From: Chloroflexota bacterium | GTDB taxonomy: Bacteria; Chloroflexota; Anaerolineae; Anaerolineales; Villigracilaceae | Direction: 5' to 3' | Length of the DNA: 64,000 nt | Assembly (NCBI GenBank): GCA_021824575.1 | Contig: JAKAKJ010000072.1 | Coordinates: 1 to 64,000, forward strand | In this document: positions 59,305 to 64,000 of the stretch, piece by piece | Layout of the letters: each line of letters starts with the position of its first letter | Position numbering within the stretch: the first letter of the stretch is position 1 | The notes under the pieces: generated by a model | Told to the model about the DNA's origin: nothing | The model's input: only the letters and a program-made list of their open reading frames with translations | The model's database searches: none | Made by a program: the position numbers and the translations under genes

Positions 59305-60807
59305 CTAATATCCAGCCGGTAATTTGCCCACCCAATCGTTACCGAGCATGACAGTAATATCCGCGGTCGAAGATGGATCGTTTTTGAAAATGATCTGACT
59401 GCTGCTCGTGACTCCAAAAATTTTGATCAAATACCGCAAAGCATAAAGCTTGGGGGAATAGATGATGATCGTTGTTCGGCTATACAATTGCGGAGCCTGG
59501 CCAAGTCCAACCACGCGCATACCCTGCGAGATAAGGAAATTCGCTGAACGCGCGTCCAATTGAGGGACGTTGGTTCCGTTCAATACGCGGACTTGCGCGT
59601 TATCCGCCTGCATCAACTGTCTTGGATCTCCCTGCGCGATCGGGCCGTCCAACCCGCCTTGAAGAAAAATCTGGTCGGTCAGCGCGTGGATCTTATCCGA
59701 TATGGGAATAAACACATCCGCAGGCTGCCCAGCTAAGGTAACAGTCGCCGTGTTTATCATTGTGTAATCTATGACGGCGCTCGTGATTTTGTCGCGGGGA
59801 ATCTGGTTGACCAAATAAGCCAGCTTGACCGCATCATCGAATGTCAGATTCGTATGGATGCCGGCAGAGAATTCCTTGTACAAGGTCGGCGCTTGGGCAA
59901 TGAAGGTTGGAAAGTATTCGGGGCTGAATATCTTTTTTTGTATGGCAAGGATGATCTGCTGCTGGCGTTGTGCGCGGCCAATATCATCGTACGTGGCTCC
60001 CTGGCTCGCATCACGAGCACGCGCATAAGCGAGCGCGACCTGGCCGTTTAGATGGCGCATCCCGCAGCATGTGACGACCACATGATCGAGGCCGGTCCCC
60101 ATCGGATCGAGAATCAGCTTTTGATTCACGTAAACGTCCACCCCGCCCAGTGTGTTGATAAGCGATATAAAGGTTTTGAAATCCACGTTCACATAATATT
60201 GGACCGGCACGCCGATAAATTGCGACACGGTTTTCATGGCAAGGCCGGGACCGCCGCCCGGCAGTTTCGCCGCTTCCCCGCTTGTCCACGCGGTATTGAT
60301 CCGGCTGTAACCAAAACCAGGAATGTTCACGTACATATCGCGGGGAATCGAAATCATCGCCGCCGATTTTGAAACCGGGTCAACGGTAAACAGGATAATC
60401 GTATCCGTGCAGGCCGGGCAATTAGGCCCGCTGATATCCGCACCGCTGGATCGCAATCCGAAGAACACAATATTGATGCGGCTTGCGCCGTCCCATTGAG
60501 GCGGCTCAACCACAGGCGCGGACTCCGGTGTTGGAGGCAGGCTCGCCGCCGGAGTGCCTTGAATCACCAGCGGGGTTCCCAAAGCAGTTTCCGCCGCGCC
60601 GCCACAAGTCGAAGGCGGGATGCCTGGCAGCGAGGTTAAATTCCAGCAGGCGGTAAAACTTCGCGCATAAATAAAAATCCCGATAGCCGCCGCAATGACA
60701 ACGCACCAGAAGAATACCAGACCCAATGACAGATCTTGCATCTTTAGGCGTTTGATCTTTTTCATAAATCCAGAGAGATGATTCACAAGCGACCGGACCT
60801 TACCCAT
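59305..60807 (-). CDS. LytR-CpsA-Psr (LCP) family protein with LytR_C domain
   Basis: 500 aa. N-terminal membrane anchor at about residues 27-48 (LSLGLVFFWCVVIAAAIGIF), a Pro-rich linker with Cys residues, then the LCP domain (CTDTIILFTVDPVSKSAAM; SIPRDMYVNIPGFGYSRIN; LGGVDVYVNQKLI; LAYARARDASQGATYDDIGR) and a C-terminal LytR_C domain (VRVLNGTNVPQLDARSANFL). LCP enzymes attach anionic or capsular polymers to peptidoglycan using polyprenyl-phosphate-linked donors. The Arg and Asp residues of the active site are present. No operon partner nearby. Confidence 0.93.
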   Translation of the reverse strand: MGKVRSLVNHLSGFMKKIKRLKMQDLSLGLVFFWCVVIAAAIGIFIYARSFTACWNLTSLPGIPPSTCGGAAETALGTPLVIQGTPAASLPPTPESAPVVEPPQWDGASRINIVFFGLRSSGADISGPNCPACTDTIILFTVDPVSKSAAMISIPRDMYVNIPGFGYSRINTAWTSGEAAKLPGGGPGLAMKTVSQFIGVPVQYYVNVDFKTFISLINTLGGVDVYVNQKLILDPMGTGLDHVVVTCCGMRHLNGQVALAYARARDASQGATYDDIGRAQRQQQIILAIQKKIFSPEYFPTFIAQAPTLYKEFSAGIHTNLTFDDAVKLAYLVNQIPRDKITSAVIDYTMINTATVTLAGQPADVFIPISDKIHALTDQIFLQGGLDGPIAQGDPRQLMQADNAQVRVLNGTNVPQLDARSANFLISQGMRVVGLGQAPQLYSRTTIIIYSPKLYALRYLIKIFGVTSSSQIIFKNDPSSTADITVMLGNDWVGKLPAGY

Positions 60808-60888
60808 CGGACTCGAAAAAGCTTATGGGAGAGCTTCTTGCCCCGCGCGCGCCATGTCGCATTAACGGTTCGATGGAGCGACCTTTCC

Positions 60889-62127
60889 TCACTCATATAC
60901 CTTCTCGCCATCCACATCCGCGCTTAATGCGTCAGCTTCCACATCACGCGCAGACGGCACGGACGCGAGCAGTTCCTTGTAATACTCGTGCTGGATGACC
61001 AGGTTCATGATTTCGTTTGTGCCCGTCCAGATGGTCATCAGACGCGCGTCGCGCAGGAGCCGTTCGATTGGATAAACATTGGTGTAGCCGATCCCGCCCA
61101 TGATCTGCATGGCATCGTTGACCACAGCCCAGGCCGTATCGGTGGCAAACTTTTTTGACTCGGACACCATTCGCCGGACATATTCCGAGTTCCCGATGCT
61201 GTCAATGATCCGCGCTGTTTCATGGACAAGCGCCCGCGCCGCGTCGAGGCGCGTCAGGCTTTCGGCGACTTTGAAGTTGACTCCCTCGAACTCGCGGATC
61301 TTCTGCCCGAAGGCCTTGCGCCGGTCGGCGTAGCGCGCCGCAATCTCCAAAGCCGCACGCGCCAGGCCAAGCGCACCCGCCGCGCTGGTCATCCGTTCGG
61401 GGATCATCATCTGATTGAAGATTGTGTACGCGTCATGCTCGCGGCCGATCAGATTCTCTGCTGGCACATGCACATTCCGAAAATAGACGCGTCCGGTTCC
61501 TCCGCCGCGCGTTCCCATCAACCCGTATACGTGCTGGACTTCCACGCCCTCGCCTCGCTCGACCAGCAGCGCACTAATCGCCTTGTGACTGGACGCGTCC
61601 GGGTTCGTGCATGCGTAGACGAGGAACAGATCCGCGCCCTCCGCGCCAACAATGAATCGCTTTTGTCCGTTCAGGATATAGAAATCGCCTTCGCGTTTTG
61701 CGGTCGCGGTTGCGCCGAAAAAGTCCGAGCCGCCGCGCGGTTCCGTCAATGCTTCAGCTACGGTCATCCTGCCTTCGAGCACCGGCGCGAGAAATTTTTC
61801 CTTTTGTTCGTGCGAACCAAAAACATGGATCGCCTCGCCGACAATGGACGGCAATGAATACAAACAGGCCAAGGTGGCGCCCAATACGCCAATTTCCTCC
61901 AGCACCAAAACTTCATGCGACCAGCCCATGCCGCGCCCGCCCCATTCCTCTGGGAATCGCAGTCCCAGCAGGCGGTGTGCGGCGAGTTTTTGGATGTACT
62001 CACGCGGGTAACGAATCTTGTCCGCATCCATGTCGAGCAATAGCTGGCGCGGCACTTCCTTACTCACGAACGCGCGCGCTTCATCTCTCAAGTCGCGTTG
62101 TTCGGTTGTCAAAATGAAGTCCGACAT
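60889..62127 (-). CDS. acyl-CoA dehydrogenase
   Basis: 412 aa from ATG 62127, with GGAGAAA directly upstream; the frame extends 13 codons further but without such a site. FAD flavoenzyme that oxidises acyl-CoA to trans-2-enoyl-CoA. The three domains are clear: [20 protein letters not shown] at the start, [18 protein letters not shown] in the middle, and [19 protein letters not shown] with [20 protein letters not shown] at the end. The catalytic base region [20 protein letters not shown] lies at the end. Substrate chain length unknown. Its start region is divergent from the kinase gene. Confidence 0.95.
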   Translation of the reverse strand: MSDFILTTEQRDLRDEARAFVSKEVPRQLLLDMDADKIRYPREYIQKLAAHRLLGLRFPEEWGGRGMGWSHEVLVLEEIGVLGATLACLYSLPSIVGEAIHVFGSHEQKEKFLAPVLEGRMTVAEALTEPRGGSDFFGATATAKREGDFYILNGQKRFIVGAEGADLFLVYACTNPDASSHKAISALLVERGEGVEVQHVYGLMGTRGGGTGRVYFRNVHVPAENLIGREHDAYTIFNQMMIPERMTSAAGALGLARAALEIAARYADRRKAFGQKIREFEGVNFKVAESLTRLDAARALVHETARIIDSIGNSEYVRRMVSESKKFATDTAWAVVNDAMQIMGGIGYTNVYPIERLLRDARLMTIWTGTNEIMNLVIQHEYYKELLASVPSARDVEADALSADVDGEKVYE

Positions 62128-62256
62128 TTTTCTCCTTTTTTGCCATGAGCCTGCGAATTGGATCATCCATCTTGTGGCTTCATTATAGGCCTGGCACGGG
62201 AAAATTCAAGACGAGCGCGCACCGATTGGCTTCTTCATGCTGCCAGCAATTTCGAT

Positions 62257-62262
62257 TATAGT
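62257..62262 (+). promoter_or_regulatory. -10 element for the sensor kinase, leaderless arrangement
   Basis: TATAGT ends 6 bases before ATG 62269, with no Shine-Dalgarno site; same spacing as clpS and the dehydrogenase operon. The -35 region is poor. Confidence 0.45.
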
Positions 62263-62268
62263 TGGCGC

Positions 62269-64000
62269 ATGTCCCTGCGTACGCGGCTGATCGTTTTTGT
62301 GCTTCTCTTTGGTTCGGCAGTCCTGGCCAACATCTTCGCGTTGGTCTATTTGGCACGCTCGATTTCCAAATCACTCAGCACAATTGAAAATATCCGCCAG
62401 CGCCAGTTGATCGCCGTACAGATGACCGCCCATTTGCGTGACGCCGAGGCCGCATTGTATCGTTATCAAATAGATGGCGAGGCAGGTTTCAAATCGCAGT
62501 TCATGGACCAGTTGAACAATTTCTCCAACGACCTGGGACAATTCCGCCAGATCGCAAACGACACAAATGAAAAGCAGTGGACATCAACCCTGGGACTGGC
62601 ATACCAGCAAACGTTCAGCACAGGCAGCAACCTGATCACATTACGCGACCGACAGGCGGGAGACCTCCAAAAATTTTCAAACACACAGGCGCAGTTAACG
62701 GCTCTACTCTTCAACGACATAAAACCAAATCGTCTCGATGACGCTGCATATCAGACAATCGTTACGAACATGCAGGATTCTTCGAGCGCCACACTCTCGG
62801 CGGTGACGGGCTACATCGCATCGCCAGACGAAAACAAACGCGTGCAATTCACAGATGCGGTTGTCTCTTTCCAAAAAGCGCTGAACGATTTCTACGCAAT
62901 CGCACAATCAAAAAGCGAAAAGCAGTGGGCGGATGAAGCAGCCAGCATCTTCGGCCAAATGCAATCGCTTGGTTCGCAATTGATTGGCGAACGCGATTTG
63001 CAGCAGTCCCTTTATGCCAATTTCATTTCCGTGATCTTCAATGCGGGCCAGCAAACCATCGTCGGCCAGATCGAGCCGCACGAGACTGAAAAGTTTGCGC
63101 GGGAACAGCAGGCCTTGCTCAACGCCGTCAACACCGCGACCATCGCCAGCATTTCCGTTGCCGCCGTCATCTCGATCATTGCCATCCTGTTCATGATCTA
63201 TCTTTCGCGGCAGATCAACGCACGCGCCACCGCCCTGCTCAAAGGAGCGGAACGCGTGACAAACGGCGACCTCGAACAGCCCGTTGCAATTAAAGGAAGC
63301 GACGAATTCGGGCAGTTGGCAACATCATTCAACACGATGATGCAGGAATTAGCCAACCGTGAAGATCGTCTGCGCGCGCTGATCGGCAGGATGGCGCAGA
63401 TTCAAGACGAAGAACGGCGCCTAATCGGTTTGGATTTGCACGATGGTTTGACCCAATTGATCATCTCGGCCAACATGCACCTGAACACGCTCAACGCGCA
63501 GATTGGATCCCAATTGAGCGCACAATCGCTTCAAGCCCTGGACGTGAGCCGGACTCTCGTTAAACAATCCATTGACGAAGCTCGCAGAGTGATTACCGAA
63601 CTGCGCCCAACCACGGTTGATGATCTGGGCTTGGAACAGGGACTGCGTCAATACGTGACCGAACTTTGCGAAGAACAAAAATGGGAAGCGGAGATCATCA
63701 CCAACACACATGGATTGAAAATTACACATTCAGTGGAGGCTGCCATCTTCCGCATCGCGCAGGAGGCTTTGACAAACGTTCGCAAGCACGCGCGGACGGA
63801 GAAGGTGCGCATCGAATTGTCAGTGGAGGATCAAAGTTTGGTTTTGCGCGTGCAGGATTGGGGTCAGGGTTTCGATGCGAGCTTGCTTCAGCAGGATGAA
63901 TCCCAGCATCTGGGATTGGTCAGTATGCAGGAACGCGCGCAGATGATTGATGGAGTCTGCAAGATCGAAAGTCAATTGGGCAAAGGGACAAGCGTGGAGG
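62269..64000 (+). CDS. membrane sensor histidine kinase, NarL/HisKA_3 type (3' end outside window)
   Basis: At least 577 codons, open to the window edge. ATG 62269 is chosen because the first helix starts there (LRTRLIVFVLLFGSAVLANI). A helical sensor region of about 280 residues (MTAHLRDAEAALYRYQIDG) ends with a second helix near residues 290-315 and a HAMP-like segment (LLKGAERVTNGDLEQPVAI; DEFGQLATSFNTMMQELA). The phosphoacceptor box is DEERRLIGLDLHDGLTQLI, and the ATPase N-box region AQEALTNVRKHARTE follows. The partner regulator lies outside. Confidence 0.93.
   Translation, partial: MSLRTRLIVFVLLFGSAVLANIFALVYLARSISKSLSTIENIRQRQLIAVQMTAHLRDAEAALYRYQIDGEAGFKSQFMDQLNNFSNDLGQFRQIANDTNEKQWTSTLGLAYQQTFSTGSNLITLRDRQAGDLQKFSNTQAQLTALLFNDIKPNRLDDAAYQTIVTNMQDSSSATLSAVTGYIASPDENKRVQFTDAVVSFQKALNDFYAIAQSKSEKQWADEAASIFGQMQSLGSQLIGERDLQQSLYANFISVIFNAGQQTIVGQIEPHETEKFAREQQALLNAVNTATIASISVAAVISIIAILFMIYLSRQINARATALLKGAERVTNGDLEQPVAIKGSDEFGQLATSFNTMMQELANREDRLRALIGRMAQIQDEERRLIGLDLHDGLTQLIISANMHLNTLNAQIGSQLSAQSLQALDVSRTLVKQSIDEARRVITELRPTTVDDLGLEQGLRQYVTELCEEQKWEAEIITNTHGLKITHSVEAAIFRIAQEALTNVRKHARTEKVRIELSVEDQSLVLRVQDWGQGFDASLLQQDESQHLGLVSMQERAQMIDGVCKIESQLGKGTSVE

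Noticed and set aside
1-64000. tRNA, rRNA, riboswitch or CRISPR elements
   Set aside because: Intergenic stretches were read on both strands and none showed a cloverleaf, conserved rRNA, regular spacer array or a riboswitch core that I recognise.

Overview
This window most likely comes from a Chloroflexota bacterium, probably class Anaerolineae. That is an inference from gene content: Opp-type sugar ABC uptake beside GH94/GH130 phosphorylases, a bactofilin, an NrfD/Fe-S/cytochrome c module, a complete coproporphyrin-type heme operon, and many short intergenic repeats of a style I associate with this group. No rRNA, tRNA, CRISPR array, insertion sequence or phage gene was recognised.

Layout. 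1-1051: end of a 2-oxoacid:ferredoxin oxidoreductase operon (beta and gamma subunits). 1171-8379: small genes, including a methyltransferase-like protein behind a 28-bp palindrome, an HrgA-like protein, two tandem aldo/keto reductases, and clpS / acyltransferase / a frameshifted AglD2-type membrane protein. 8412-11620: tight operon of MDR dehydrogenase, ComB-like phosphatase, 6-carboxytetrahydropterin synthase-like protein and GT4 glycosyltransferase. 11607-17872 (minus): DUF92, PH-like membrane protein, DegT aminotransferase, a prolyl-tRNA synthetase relative lacking its catalytic core, bactofilin, fabI and mpg. 18221-29380: LacI-controlled beta-glycoside locus with an ABC importer, GH130 and GH94 phosphorylases and a cupin. 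29517-37853: sensor kinase and response regulator followed by a full branched-chain amino-acid (liv) transporter. 37921-49546 (minus): hemA-C-D-B, radical SAM, hemQ-E, two small membrane proteins, hemH, cgoX (hemG/hemY-type), hemL. 49688-51753 (minus): phosphatase remnant and a second two-component pair. 51908-56340: a possible leader peptide, an NrfD/Fe-S fusion with an internal twin-arginine motif, an Ig-like membrane protein and two c-type cytochromes. 56688-59285: ABC-2 exporter. 59305-62127 (minus): LCP protein and acyl-CoA dehydrogenase. 62269-end: truncated NarL-type sensor kinase.

How genes work together. The heme operon encodes every step from glutamyl-tRNA to heme b by the coproporphyrin-dependent route (GtrR, GSAM, ALAD, PBGD, UROS, UROD, CgoX, CpfC, ChdC). 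The LacI locus is self-contained: regulator with its own promoter and two operators, uptake, then phosphorolysis that saves ATP. The NrfD/Fe-S/cytochrome cluster has no catalytic molybdopterin subunit and looks like a quinol:cytochrome c electron-transfer module.

A recurring oddity is that short low-complexity or palindromic intergenic repeats lie inside open reading frames (hemD, hemC, cgoX, hemB, the GH94 gene, a small membrane protein gene, the ProRS-like gene), adding peptide stretches that do not fit the families. The best candidates for undescribed biology are the NrfD/Fe-S fusion complex, the core-less ProRS relative behind a terminator, the pterin/ComB/GT operon, and the radical SAM and paired small membrane proteins inside the heme operon.
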